Assembly (NCBI GenBank): GCA_964485235.1
Contig: CAZAIO010000025.1
Location: 1-25,578, forward strand
DNA from: CAZAIO01 sp964485235
Lineage (GTDB): Bacteria; Chloroflexota; Dehalococcoidia; GIF9; UBA5629
Direction: 5' to 3'
DNA length: 25,578 nucleotides
Position numbers and translations under genes: made by a program. Below, piece after piece: positions 14,414 to 22,212 of the stretch; positions within the stretch are counted from its first letter, which is position 1; each line of letters begins with the position of its first letter. Below the pieces are notes generated by a model. That model did no database searches. It was not told where the DNA came from and saw nothing but the letters and a program-made list of their open reading frames with translations.

Positions 14414-15451
14414 ATGGCTGATGCGTTACTTTACGATAAACTCTCAGGTTCCAGAGTCCGCTGTAATGTATGCCAGTGGAGATGTGTGATCGGTGAAGGC
14501 AAATACGGCGTTTGCAAAGCCCGAAAGAATATTGGCGGCATACTGAACACTCTGAACTATGCTGAAGCTGTATCGATAGCATCGGACCCGATCGAAAAAA
14601 AACCGTTATTTCATTTCTTCCCCGGGACACCGGTGTTTTCTCTCGGAACATGGGGATGCAATTTTCACTGTGTACACTGTCAGAACTGGGAAATATCGTG
14701 TGTCGAAGAGTCATCCGCCCTCAGGAGAAATGTCCAGAAAATAACACCGCAGACGGCTGTCGATATAGCGCAGCAGTATAATTGTAAAGGGATCGCGTGG
14801 ACATATAACGAACCTGCTATATGGTTCGAATATACGCTCGATTCGGCGAAGCTCGCAAAGGAAAACAACCTCTATACTGTTTATGTGACTAACGGCTATA
14901 TGACGCCGGAAGCGCTTGATATGATCGGGCCGTATCTGGATGCATGGCGTGTCGATGTGAAAGGTTTCTCCGATGCTTTCTATCGTTCTATTGCGAAAAT
15001 ATATAATTGGCGAGGCATCCTGGATGTAGCGGTGAGAGCGGCAAAGAAATGGGGAATGCACGTTGAAGTGGTGACCAATGTTATTCCCGGTATGAACGAT
15101 GACGATGAACAGCTTAAAGGTCTTGCCTCATGGATTTGCAGTAATTTGGGAGAGCTTACACCGTGGCATGTGACCAGATTTTATCCGCATTATCATCTGG
15201 ACCATTTGCCGCCGACGCCGGTAGATACTCTGGAAAGAGCATATGATATAGGTATATCCGAAGGGCTGCGCTTCGTTTATCTCGGTAATGTACCGGGACA
15301 TAACAGGGAAAATACGTATTGTTATTCATGCGGAAAAATGGTGGTACAGAGATCGGGTTACGCAACCCGGATAATCGGCGTTGAAAACTCCAGGTGCAGC
15401 TTTTGCGGAGCAGAGCTTAACATAAGGATGGGAAATACCGGAGTTCATTGA
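14414..15451 (+). CDS. amrS: AmmeMemoRadiSam system radical SAM enzyme
   Basis: The 345-residue protein resembles pyruvate-formate-lyase activases. The radical-SAM cysteines are in WGCNFHCVHCQNW (Cys82, Cys86, Cys89). Before it is a cysteine-rich N-terminus (CNVCQWRC, YGVC), and near the end two CxxC pairs (CYSCG, CSFCG) look like a zinc ribbon. Other AmrS hallmarks are GIAWTYNEPAIWFEYTLD, YVTNGYMTPEAL and the run YLDAWRVDVKGFSDAFY. It leads the operon amrS-amrB-amrA. The AmmeMemoRadiSam proteins occur together in bacteria and archaea, but the reaction is not known. Confidence 0.92.
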   Translation: MADALLYDKLSGSRVRCNVCQWRCVIGEGKYGVCKARKNIGGILNTLNYAEAVSIASDPIEKKPLFHFFPGTPVFSLGTWGCNFHCVHCQNWEISCVEESSALRRNVQKITPQTAVDIAQQYNCKGIAWTYNEPAIWFEYTLDSAKLAKENNLYTVYVTNGYMTPEALDMIGPYLDAWRVDVKGFSDAFYRSIAKIYNWRGILDVAVRAAKKWGMHVEVVTNVIPGMNDDDEQLKGLASWICSNLGELTPWHVTRFYPHYHLDHLPPTPVDTLERAYDIGISEGLRFVYLGNVPGHNRENTYCYSCGKMVVQRSGYATRIIGVENSRCSFCGAELNIRMGNTGVH

Positions 15452-15463
15452 GGAGGTAGAATT

Positions 15464-16270
15464 ATGGAAGGGATTTGTTTCGGATGTATTACACCGCATC
15501 CCCCTTTGCTTATTCCGGATGTGGGAAAGGGGCAGGAGAGGACAATATCGGCAACTATAGACGCGCTGGACAACCTTGCCGACCTTATCTCTGAAAAGGA
15601 ACCGCAAACAGCCATGATAATCAGCCCTCACGGTGACTACCATATGGATTCGATGGGCATACTGGCGTCGCCGACCTGTACGGGCGACATGCATAACTGG
15701 GGTTCAAGGGAGCCGAAACGATATTTTGATAATGATATGGCGCTGGTTGAGCTTATCAGGGATGAGGCGAAGCAGGCGAATATTCCCCTGAAATCTATCG
15801 GAGAAAACGGGTATAAGCTCGACCAGGGAGTAATGGTGCCTATGCATTTTCTTTACCCCGCGTTACACGAAGCCAACCTTGTACCGTTGACGTTCTCATG
15901 GTTGCCTCTCTCGATGCATTATGAGTTCGGCCGGGCGTTGAGCAGGGCAGTCAAACGGAGCGGGAAACGTGTTGTACTGGTGGCGAGCGGAGACCTTTCG
16001 CATCGTCTTATCCCTGAAGCGCCCGCAGGCTATGACCCGATGGGCAAAGTATTCGATGAAATGCTGGTGAAAGCCGTGTCAGAGATGGATGTCGATGGTA
16101 TACTACATATTGACAGGAAGCTGGTTGAACGGGCGGGAGAATGCGGATTGCGCTCGGTGGTTATTCTGATGGGCGCGCTTGACGGATTGAAAGTAAAACC
16201 GAAGGTGCACTCGTATGAAGGGCCGTTCGGCGTGGGTTACATGGTGGCATCGTTCGATGCCGAACCTTGA
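15464..16270 (+). CDS. amrB: AmmeMemoRadiSam system protein B, LigB (class III extradiol dioxygenase-like) type
   Basis: The 268-residue protein belongs to the LigB/Memo superfamily. It starts with ITPHPPLLIPDVGKGQE, then IISPHGDYHMDS, DQGVMVPMHFLYPA and VLVASGDLSHRL; the three His-bearing motifs are where class III dioxygenases bind iron. It lacks the PAVAGxFYP beginning of classic Memo-type AmrB. Similar LigB-like sequences are fused to the AMMECR1 domain in Clostridia; here they are separate genes. A strong Shine-Dalgarno (GAGGAGGT) precedes the ATG. Whether it is an active oxygenase in an anaerobe is doubtful; a non-oxygenase role is likely but unproven. Confidence 0.85.
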   Translation: MEGICFGCITPHPPLLIPDVGKGQERTISATIDALDNLADLISEKEPQTAMIISPHGDYHMDSMGILASPTCTGDMHNWGSREPKRYFDNDMALVELIRDEAKQANIPLKSIGENGYKLDQGVMVPMHFLYPALHEANLVPLTFSWLPLSMHYEFGRALSRAVKRSGKRVVLVASGDLSHRLIPEAPAGYDPMGKVFDEMLVKAVSEMDVDGILHIDRKLVERAGECGLRSVVILMGALDGLKVKPKVHSYEGPFGVGYMVASFDAEP

Positions 16271-16294
16271 AACGGCTTTCGAAAGGGAATGGCT

Positions 16295-16810
16295 ATGACA
16301 GAGAAAAAAAGTGCGATTATTGAACTTGCCAGGGCGGCAGTTGAAACTTATATAAATAATGGAAAAGTGATCGTACCGGTCGATTTGCCCGACGAACTGA
16401 AGGAGCGCGCGGGCGTTTTTGTTTCCATTAAAAAACACGGCCAGTTGCGGGGATGTATCGGCACGTTCGAGCCGACGAAGAAAACTATTGCTGAGGAAAT
16501 CGTTTCCAATGCTATCAGTTCAGCGACAGGAGATCCCCGTTTTTCTCCTGTGAGAGTTTCGGAACTTGACGAGTTGCAGTATAGTGTAGATGTGCTCACA
16601 CAACCGGAACCGGTGAGCGGTCCGGAACAACTCGACCCTGCCGTCTACGGCGTCATCGTAGAAAGCGGTTTCAGAAGAGGTCTCCTGTTGCCGGACCTTG
16701 AAGGAGTGAACACCGCGGAAGAGCAGATAAACATATGTAAAATGAAAGCAGGAATTTCAGCCGGTGAACCGGTTAAACTATATCGATTTACGGTGAGGAG
16801 ATATAAATAG
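16295..16810 (+). CDS. amrA: AmmeMemoRadiSam system protein A (AMMECR1 family)
   Basis: About 171 residues. The AMMECR1 signature LRGCIGTFEP is present, preceded by GVFVSIKKHGQ and followed by VSNAISSATGDPRFSPV. I prefer ATG 16295 to ATG 16289, because GGG at 16285-16287 is 7 bp from the former and only 1 bp from the latter. AMMECR1 proteins are conserved from archaea to humans without a known biochemical activity. The gene starts 24 bp after amrB and stops 2 bp before the FtsZ-like gene, whose ribosome-binding site (GAGGAG, 16795-16800) lies within it. Confidence 0.92.
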   Translation: MTEKKSAIIELARAAVETYINNGKVIVPVDLPDELKERAGVFVSIKKHGQLRGCIGTFEPTKKTIAEEIVSNAISSATGDPRFSPVRVSELDELQYSVDVLTQPEPVSGPEQLDPAVYGVIVESGFRRGLLLPDLEGVNTAEEQINICKMKAGISAGEPVKLYRFTVRRYK

Positions 16811-16812
16811 TT

Positions 16813-17901
16813 ATGAGGGTACTTGTCATAGGAATTGATAACTGCGGTTCCAGGATTGCCGCTGAATTTACCGAACTGAACCGGAAAGCGAAGTCGGAGC
16901 GGCGGGTCCAGATAGTTACCAGTGCATATGCAGTTGACAATGATAACGAAAATCTTGCCATGTTGAAATCAAGGAACAGGGATTTGCAGACTATTCCGGT
17001 AAACAAATCGGTCGAGATGTCGGCGAATATATCCGAAGCGAATGCTACTCTCATGCGCGAAGAAGGAAACAGGATTCTCTCATCGATCAAGCCGAGCGAT
17101 TTTTATAATACCGAGGCGATATTTCTGGTAACAGGCGCTGCGAGCAGCCTGGGTTCGGTGGGACTGCCGATACTGGCGCAGCAATTGAAGGACCGTCACG
17201 TGGGCAAGCCGATCTATGCATTGATCGTGTTGCCGTTTGAGACAGAACGATCAAATCCGCAAAATATTTATAATACTGCTGTATGTCTTAAATCGACCGA
17301 TAAAATAGCTGAAGCTGTTTTTCTGGTCGATAATGAGAGAATTAAGAGCAGGCCGGAATCGCCGACGACTGAAATGCTGCAAAATATGAATAAGGATATT
17401 GTATTCCAGTTCTATGACCTTTTTTGTGCCAGTGAGGAAGTGGGGCCGAAGTATGCCGGTGCCATGACGCTCGGTATCGGGGATATGCTTCAGACCCTTT
17501 CAGGGTGGACTGCGATAGGTGTGGGGCAGACCGATTTCCCTGTATCCGGTCTTTTCCGGAAAACGTCACAGTCTTTTCAGGAAAAAGGGTCCGAGACACA
17601 GAAGATAATGGAAGCGATGACCGCAGCATTGGGAAGGCTCTCGATCGATTTCAAAGCCACGGATACGGGCAAGGCGCTTTACCTTCTGTCCATTCCTGCA
17701 AAAGGCGCCAATGTGGATATGGTTAAAACGCTGGGTAACCGTCTTCGGGAAGTAACCAATAATGCGGAAATACGCGGAGGCGATTTCTACGGCGCCCGTG
17801 ATTGTGCACAGGTAACGCTGGTGTTATCGCGTTTGAATTATGTGGAAGCCGTAAAGAACTTCTACGATATGGCAGTCAGTTCATCGAAAGATACAAAGTA
17901 G
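16813..17901 (+). CDS. Divergent FtsZ/tubulin-like protein
   Basis: The 362-residue protein has the tubulin/FtsZ Rossmann layout but eroded nucleotide motifs. Residues 3-14 (LVIGIDNCGSRI) match the first FtsZ strand and T1 loop (GVGGAGGN). The T4 loop GGGTGTG is replaced by TGAASSLGS (107-115). LPFETERSNPQN and later AEAVFLVDNERI match the FtsZ segments PFSFEG and TLIVIPNDRL. Residues 220-238 (LGIGDMLQTLSGWTAIGVG) align with the T7/H8 catalytic region NVDFAD...MG.G; only the last Asp is kept. The family is therefore plausible but GTP hydrolysis is doubtful. It begins 2 bp after amrA and ends 12 bp before rarA. No C-terminal FtsA/ZipA-binding tail is seen, so it is not the main FtsZ. Confidence 0.75.
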   Translation: MRVLVIGIDNCGSRIAAEFTELNRKAKSERRVQIVTSAYAVDNDNENLAMLKSRNRDLQTIPVNKSVEMSANISEANATLMREEGNRILSSIKPSDFYNTEAIFLVTGAASSLGSVGLPILAQQLKDRHVGKPIYALIVLPFETERSNPQNIYNTAVCLKSTDKIAEAVFLVDNERIKSRPESPTTEMLQNMNKDIVFQFYDLFCASEEVGPKYAGAMTLGIGDMLQTLSGWTAIGVGQTDFPVSGLFRKTSQSFQEKGSETQKIMEAMTAALGRLSIDFKATDTGKALYLLSIPAKGANVDMVKTLGNRLREVTNNAEIRGGDFYGARDCAQVTLVLSRLNYVEAVKNFYDMAVSSSKDTK

Positions 17902-17913
17902 TCTGCGTTTAAA

Positions 17914-19284
17914 ATGACTCTTTTTGATCTAAACGGGCTTGGTCCCCGTAAAGAAACACCCTCCGACATGAATGCCCCTGCATCAGAGGGCGCTCCTCTG
18001 GCCGCGCGGATGAGACCGCGCACTTTTGACGAGTTTGTGGGACAGGAACACCTGCTCGGCGAAGGCAAGGTTTTTCGTACGTTTATTGAGGCGGACCGGC
18101 TTCCTTCGCTCATGCTGTGGGGCCCGCCCGGAAGCGGAAAAACAACGCTTGCAACCATCATCGCGAATATCACCAGATCGTACTTTGCTCCGTTGAGCGC
18201 GGTGAGTGCCGGACTTGCCGATCTGCGCAAGATAATCGAGGAAGCCAAACAAAGGCTGAAACTAACCGGGCAGCATACTATTTTATTTATCGACGAAATA
18301 CACCGGTTCAACAAGGCGCAACAGGATGCCATATTGCCGTATGCCGAAAACGGCGTGGTGACGGTGATCGGCGCAACGACTGAAAACCCGTCTTTCGAGG
18401 TAATCTCGCCGCTGCTTTCACGGAGCAGAGTTTTCACTTTGAACGCGCTTTCCAATGACGATATCCGCACGATTGTAGAACGGGCGCTTAAAGATGAGGA
18501 ACGCGGGCTCGGAAGCTATAAAGCGGAAATGGATGAGGACGCGCTCGATTACCTGGTAGTCATATCGAACGGCGATGCGCGTGCCGCGATGAACACACTC
18601 GAAATTGCCGTGCTGGCAACTCCGCCCGAAGCGGACGGAAGCCGTAAAGTACACCTCGCTGTGCTGGAGGACGTGTTGCAGCGCCGTTCACTCCTTTACG
18701 ATAAAGGTGGGGAGCAGCATTACGATATCATTTCCGCTCTTCATAAATCGATGCGCGGCTCAGACCCCGATGCTGCGCTTTACTGGCTGGGAAGAATGAT
18801 CGAAGCCGGAGAGGACCCGCTTTATATTGTCCGCCGGCTGATACGGTTTGCCTCCGAGGATGTGGGCATGGCGGACCCGCAGGCGCTTGTGGTCGCCGTT
18901 GCCGCTCAGCAGGCTGTGCATTTTATCGGTATGCCGGAGGGAAACCTTGCGCTTGCCCAGGCTGTGGTCTACCTGGCTACGGCTCCGAAGAGCAATGCGC
19001 TGTATACTGCTTATTCGCGCGTGAAGAAGGATGTGGACTTCGGGCGAAACGATCCTGTCCCGCTTCACCTGCGCAATGCGCCGACCGGGTTGATGAAAGA
19101 GCTCGGCTACGGCAAGGACTATAAATATGCCCATGATTACCCCGGACATTTTGTGAAAGAAACGTATTTGCCGGACAGGCTCAAAGGCACCCGATATTAT
19201 TATCCCGGTGAGTTTGGATATGAAAAACAGGTACGTGAGAGACTGAGAGTATGGTGGGGTGATCGGAGAAAGGACGAAAAATGA
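17914..19284 (+). CDS. rarA: Replication-associated recombination protein A (RarA/MgsA AAA+ ATPase)
   Basis: The 456-residue AAA+ protein is full length. Residues 28-36 (PLAARMRPR) and FVGQEHLLG form the family's entry; LWGPPGSGKTTLA (from about residue 69) is Walker A; ILFIDEIHRFNKAQQD is Walker B; VTVIGATTENPSFEV is sensor 1. The C-terminal half holds the tetramerisation part with RLIRFASEDVGMADP and LRNAPTGLMKELGYGKDYK, both diagnostic. RarA acts at stalled replication forks and interacts with SSB. No Shine-Dalgarno is obvious; the gene begins 12 bp after the FtsZ-like gene. The longer N-terminus (MTLFDLNGL) resembles the short MxLF start of many RarA proteins. Confidence 0.96.
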   Translation: MTLFDLNGLGPRKETPSDMNAPASEGAPLAARMRPRTFDEFVGQEHLLGEGKVFRTFIEADRLPSLMLWGPPGSGKTTLATIIANITRSYFAPLSAVSAGLADLRKIIEEAKQRLKLTGQHTILFIDEIHRFNKAQQDAILPYAENGVVTVIGATTENPSFEVISPLLSRSRVFTLNALSNDDIRTIVERALKDEERGLGSYKAEMDEDALDYLVVISNGDARAAMNTLEIAVLATPPEADGSRKVHLAVLEDVLQRRSLLYDKGGEQHYDIISALHKSMRGSDPDAALYWLGRMIEAGEDPLYIVRRLIRFASEDVGMADPQALVVAVAAQQAVHFIGMPEGNLALAQAVVYLATAPKSNALYTAYSRVKKDVDFGRNDPVPLHLRNAPTGLMKELGYGKDYKYAHDYPGHFVKETYLPDRLKGTRYYYPGEFGYEKQVRERLRVWWGDRRKDEK

Positions 19285-19931
19285 AACAGACCGCAATAAC
19301 ATTTCGCAGCGGTACATTCAAATTGCACGGGTATTGCTATACCCCCGATAGCGAAGGTAAATATCCCGCGGTAGTGTTGTGTCATCCCCATCCGCTCAAC
19401 GGCGGCTCGATGAGTAATATCGTCGTTCGCAATCTGGGGGAAGCGCTGGTAAACAGGTCGATCATAGCGGTTATGTTCAATTTCCGGGGTGTCGGCAAGA
19501 GCGAAGGCAGCTATGGCGGAGGGATCGGTGAGCGGGAGGACCTGGTTGCTGCGCTGGACCTCGTCAGTGCCCGACAGGACGTGGACACAGAGCGCATCGG
19601 TGCGGCAGGCTATTCATTCGGCGCGTCCGTGGTATTGCCGGTTGCCAGCATGGACGCTCGGGTGAAAGCGATTGCGCTCATCTCTCCGGCACTTGACGGT
19701 TCTTATATTCCTTACCTGCAACAGTATAAAGGGTCCACGTTTATTATAAGCGGCACAGAGGACAACCTGATCCTCCCGGAGAGCGTTGCCGTATGGAGTG
19801 CCGAAGCCGCCGGGCCCAGGCAACTTGAGTTTATTGAAGGCGCCGACCATTTCTGGTCCGGCAAGGATGATGAAGTGGTGGAAAAAGTAGCTGAATATTT
19901 CGTACGGTTTTTTAAATCCGGCGGCGCATAA
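19281..19931 (+). CDS. Alpha/beta hydrolase (dienelactone-hydrolase-like)
   Basis: 216 residues. The ATG overlaps the rarA stop by four bases (ATGA). The nucleophile elbow is GAAGYSFGAS with Ser; the oxyanion region CHPHPLNGGSMSN is typical of this subfamily; the acid is in ISGTEDNLILP and the His in EGADHFWSG, completing a Ser-Asp-His triad. NFRGVGKSEGSYGGG is also characteristic. Substrate is unknown. It ends the amr operon; there is no signal peptide, so it is cytoplasmic. Confidence 0.88.
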   Translation: MKQTAITFRSGTFKLHGYCYTPDSEGKYPAVVLCHPHPLNGGSMSNIVVRNLGEALVNRSIIAVMFNFRGVGKSEGSYGGGIGEREDLVAALDLVSARQDVDTERIGAAGYSFGASVVLPVASMDARVKAIALISPALDGSYIPYLQQYKGSTFIISGTEDNLILPESVAVWSAEAAGPRQLEFIEGADHFWSGKDDEVVEKVAEYFVRFFKSGGA

Positions 19932-19973
19932 ATATATCCTGTATCGATTGTTTAGTTACACGGTTTCAGCACG

Positions 19974-19991
19974 GGCGACCGGCTGGTCGCC
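19974..19991. repeat. Inverted repeat, 7-bp arms
   Basis: GGCGACC (19974-19980), loop GGCT, GGTCGCC (19985-19991). No U-tract follows, so it is not a standard terminator. The same core GGGCGACC...GGTCG recurs in the hairpin at 21267-21292, suggesting a genomic repeat family. Confidence 0.55.
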
Positions 19992-20204
19992 TCTACGTAT
20001 GAAAAGGGATTCGTCACAGTTTGCTGTTCGTCTTCCCAACCGCGGGCGCATCTACCCCGATAGAATAGGGGCGTCCCTACGATGAAATTGTAAGCACTAA
20101 CGTGTTATTGCGGGCGTAAATGTTAAAAAGTTACTATTTATTACCGTTTGTGTATGAACCCCCTCTCTTACGGCCACCTGTGGCAGGCGGCACGTAGAGA
20201 ACGT

Positions 20205-20255
20205 ACTAACATGTCATTGCGAGGAGTCCCGACTACATCGGGACGACGCGGCAAT
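20205..20255. repeat. REP-like palindromic repeat unit
   Basis: ACTAACATGTCATTGCGAG is followed by GTCCCGA (20226-20232), loop CTACA, TCGGGAC (20238-20244), and then GACGCGGCAATCT. Outer arms ATTGC (20216-20220) and GCAAT (20251-20255) also pair. This arrangement resembles dispersed intergenic repeats of many bacterial genomes. A second, decayed copy of its left end lies at 20095-20113, 16 of 19 bases identical. Confidence 0.6.
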
Positions 20256-20280
20256 CTCAAGACATTGTTTTATTGTGCGA

Positions 20281-20299
20281 GTCATTCGCGTCGAATGAC
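20281..20299. repeat. Inverted repeat, 8-bp perfect arms
   Basis: GTCATTCG (20281-20288), CGT, CGAATGAC (20292-20299). It could fold into a tight hairpin or serve as a dimer binding site; no poly-U follows on either strand. Confidence 0.5.
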
Positions 20300-20470
20300 C
20301 GCATAAAAGAATTCATTGTAATTCGAGAGGGTGAAAGGTATTTTCGACAAATACTGTAAAGCAGAAAATAAGACGGTAACAGGATAAACTTTTGCGATGG
20401 CCTCTGTTATCCCTGTTTGATAGTTTTGTTAAATAAACGTTTCCCGCCTCTATTAATCTGCTACCTGTGA

Positions 20471-20479
20471 TGGTAGAAT
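20471..20479 (+). promoter_or_regulatory. Extended -10 promoter of the DUF4389 gene
   Basis: TGG (20471-20473) before TAGAAT (20474-20479), about 42 bp before the ATG. The 17-bp-distant -35 (TATTAA) is poor. CTACC and GGTAG flank it as a small inverted repeat (20461-20476). Confidence 0.35.
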
Positions 20480-20521
20480 TTAAAAGCGTCGTTCACTATT
20501 CTAAAACAAGGAGGTAATAAC

Positions 20522-21157
20522 ATGGCGGAAGCATCACCTGCGTACCCGGTCAGCTTATCGGTCGATTATGCCGATAGAGATTTGAACAGGCTGACTACAT
20601 TTTTCAGGATATTCACTGTAATCCCCATAGCGATAGTGATCGGGCTGCTTTCCGGCGGAGGTTCGGGCAGCGGTTATGATGCGAGCGGTATGAGCTATCA
20701 ATATGCCGCAGGCGGTATCGTAGTTCTCCCCCTGATATTGATGATACTCTTCCGGCAGAAATATCCCCGGTGGTGGTTCGACTGGAATCTGCAACTGCTC
20801 AGGTTCGGCACTCGAGTGGAAACATATTTTCTATTGCTCTCCGATGTATATCCCTCAACGGATGAGGAGCAGAACGTCCATCTCGATATTATTTTCCCGG
20901 ATGTCAAACAGGGGCTCAATCGCTGGTTGCCACTCGTGAAGTGGTTCCTGGCAATCCCGCATTATATTGTGCTCTTTTTCCTCTATATAGCTGTAGCAGT
21001 CCTGACAATTTTTTCGTGGTTTGCAATCCTGTTTACAAAACGTTATCCCAAAAGCATCTTCGATTTTGTCGTTGGAGTTATGCGGTGGAGCCTGAGGGTT
21101 ATTGCATACGCGATGGTGCTGACCACGGACCGTTATCCTGCTTTCAGCCTGGAATAG
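20522..21157 (+). CDS. DUF4389 membrane protein with internal duplication
   Basis: 211 residues behind a strong Shine-Dalgarno (AAGGAGGTAATAAC). Sequences such as YPVSLSVDYADRD near the start, WFLAIPHYIVLFFLY and KRYPKSIFDFVVGVMRWS are typical of DUF4389. Hydrophobic spans lie near 26-43, 64-78 and 139-170. Residues 80-111 (KYPRWWFDWNLQLLR... ...LLSDVYP) and 173-206 (KRYPKSIFDFVVGVMR... ...LTTDRYP) repeat the same pattern: Tyr-Pro, Phe-Asp, a basic Arg-Val stretch, then Asp-x-Tyr-Pro. Function is unknown. A strong terminator follows. Confidence 0.85.
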   Translation: MAEASPAYPVSLSVDYADRDLNRLTTFFRIFTVIPIAIVIGLLSGGGSGSGYDASGMSYQYAAGGIVVLPLILMILFRQKYPRWWFDWNLQLLRFGTRVETYFLLLSDVYPSTDEEQNVHLDIIFPDVKQGLNRWLPLVKWFLAIPHYIVLFFLYIAVAVLTIFSWFAILFTKRYPKSIFDFVVGVMRWSLRVIAYAMVLTTDRYPAFSLE

Positions 21158-21266
21158 AGAAGGGTATATCGGGCGGGTCTTTCACCGGTACTATCGACAT
21201 AAAGAATTGAATGAGGTGTACAGGTCTCCATGAACGGGAGGCTGCTGTAACTTGTGGTTATATTTG

Positions 21267-21298
21267 AAGGGGCGACCTGAAGGTCGTCCCTTGTTTAT
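21267..21298 (+). terminator. Hairpin terminator after the DUF4389 gene
   Basis: AAGGGGCGACC (21267-21277), loop TGAA, GGTCGTCCCTT (21282-21292) gives an 11-bp stem with one G-T pair, followed by a T-rich tail (TGTTTATT). It lies between convergent genes and may also stop leftward transcription, though the minus-strand tail is less U-rich. Confidence 0.7.
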
Positions 21299-21305
21299 TC
21301 TTGCC

Positions 21306-22028
21306 CTATCCTCTGCCGCAGCAGGGTATATCGAAATGTATGATCCGACGGACATAGCGTCCCCTGCCGTCCGAGACTGTAACTGTTACCGATTGCCCGC
21401 CGGTATCGGTAGATATATACTGCACGGAAGGCCCTTCTCCAAGAAGCTTTCCCTTTGTCCTGGTCCATTCGTAGGTTAGCGGGTCGCCGTCGGGGTCTTC
21501 GGCAATGCACTGGATATAGACCGTGCTCCAGCGGCTGACTGTGATAGGTTCGTAGACCTCATCGGTAATAACGACCTGAGGCCTGTCTTTCCGGTCTATT
21601 ATCAACTTGACGGTCGGCGCATGATCGGTATTTTCCGGTTCAACGGTTACGGTAACCGAGTCGGTCGCCTCCCCGCCCTTCCCGTCACTGGCCGTGACCG
21701 AAATAGTATAAGTCCCGGAAGGTTGAGGTGCAATCCATGTGATGCTCTCTCCACTGTTTCTGAACGTTCCCTCATCGGCATGCCATGAATAATAAAGCGT
21801 ATCGCCGTCAGGGTCCGAGGCAACACAACGGAGCTGGAACTCCTCAAGAGAACCTTCCTGTTGCCCGGACTCTATGTAATAGATAAGCGGCGGGTGGTTC
21901 TCCGGCTCCGCTGCAGCGGGCTCGGCTTGTGCTGTTTCAGGCAGGGTAGCCTGAGACGGCAGGCATCCGCAGAGGCAAAGAAGCAATACGGCTGCGCCGG
22001 TGATAAGAAAATTCAGACGGTATCTCAT
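21306..22028 (-). CDS. Lipoprotein with two PKD/Ig-like domains
   Basis: I start at ATG 22026-22028 (240 residues) because it directly precedes a signal peptide: MRYRLNFLITGAAVLLL followed by CLCGC, a lipobox with Cys22; an upstream in-frame ATG at 22061 would add 11 residues ahead of it. After an Ala/Glu/Pro-rich linker come two similar beta-sandwich domains, about 47-131 and 137-234. Each has the PKD-type motif: ASDPDGDTLYYSWHAD at 70-85 and AEDPDGDPLTYEWTRT at 176-191, then TVTASDG-like ends (VTASDGKGG, VTVSDGRGR). Such proteins are surface-exposed and often take part in binding or scaffold roles. It ends in CCGRG. The specific function is unknown. Confidence 0.75.
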   Translation of the reverse strand: MRYRLNFLITGAAVLLLCLCGCLPSQATLPETAQAEPAAAEPENHPPLIYYIESGQQEGSLEEFQLRCVASDPDGDTLYYSWHADEGTFRNSGESITWIAPQPSGTYTISVTASDGKGGEATDSVTVTVEPENTDHAPTVKLIIDRKDRPQVVITDEVYEPITVSRWSTVYIQCIAEDPDGDPLTYEWTRTKGKLLGEGPSVQYISTDTGGQSVTVTVSDGRGRYVRRIIHFDIPCCGRG

Positions 22029-22094
22029 AATAGTTATGTATTCACTCTTTATAGCGGGCATTCATAATAAAATATCATTGTATCACGATTAAAT

Positions 22095-22130
22095 GCCGGT
22101 GAACTATTCCCTGTATCTTGCATCACCGGC
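22095..22130. repeat. Inverted repeat between PrpD-like and PKD genes
   Basis: GCCGGTGA (22095-22102) and TCACCGGC (22123-22130) are perfect 8-bp arms around a 20-base loop. On the minus strand ATTTAAT follows, so it may be a weak terminator of the MmgE/PrpD gene, but the loop is long. Confidence 0.35.
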
Positions 22131-22212
22131 TGCCTGTTTTTCTGTTCTCTGTGCCTGATATCCCGATAGTTATAGTATAGCACGGAATATCAAAAGGTTC
22201 GGGATGTTGTTT

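Larger units (their letters stand above)
19932..20521. other. Repeat-rich intergenic region
   Basis: 590 bp without a credible gene. It holds three inverted repeats (19974-19991, 20216-20255, 20281-20299), a diverged direct repeat (20095-20113 and 20205-20223), and the DUF4389 promoter (20471-20479). A 28-codon frame near 19999-20085 appears only within repeat-like sequence. Confidence 0.6.
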
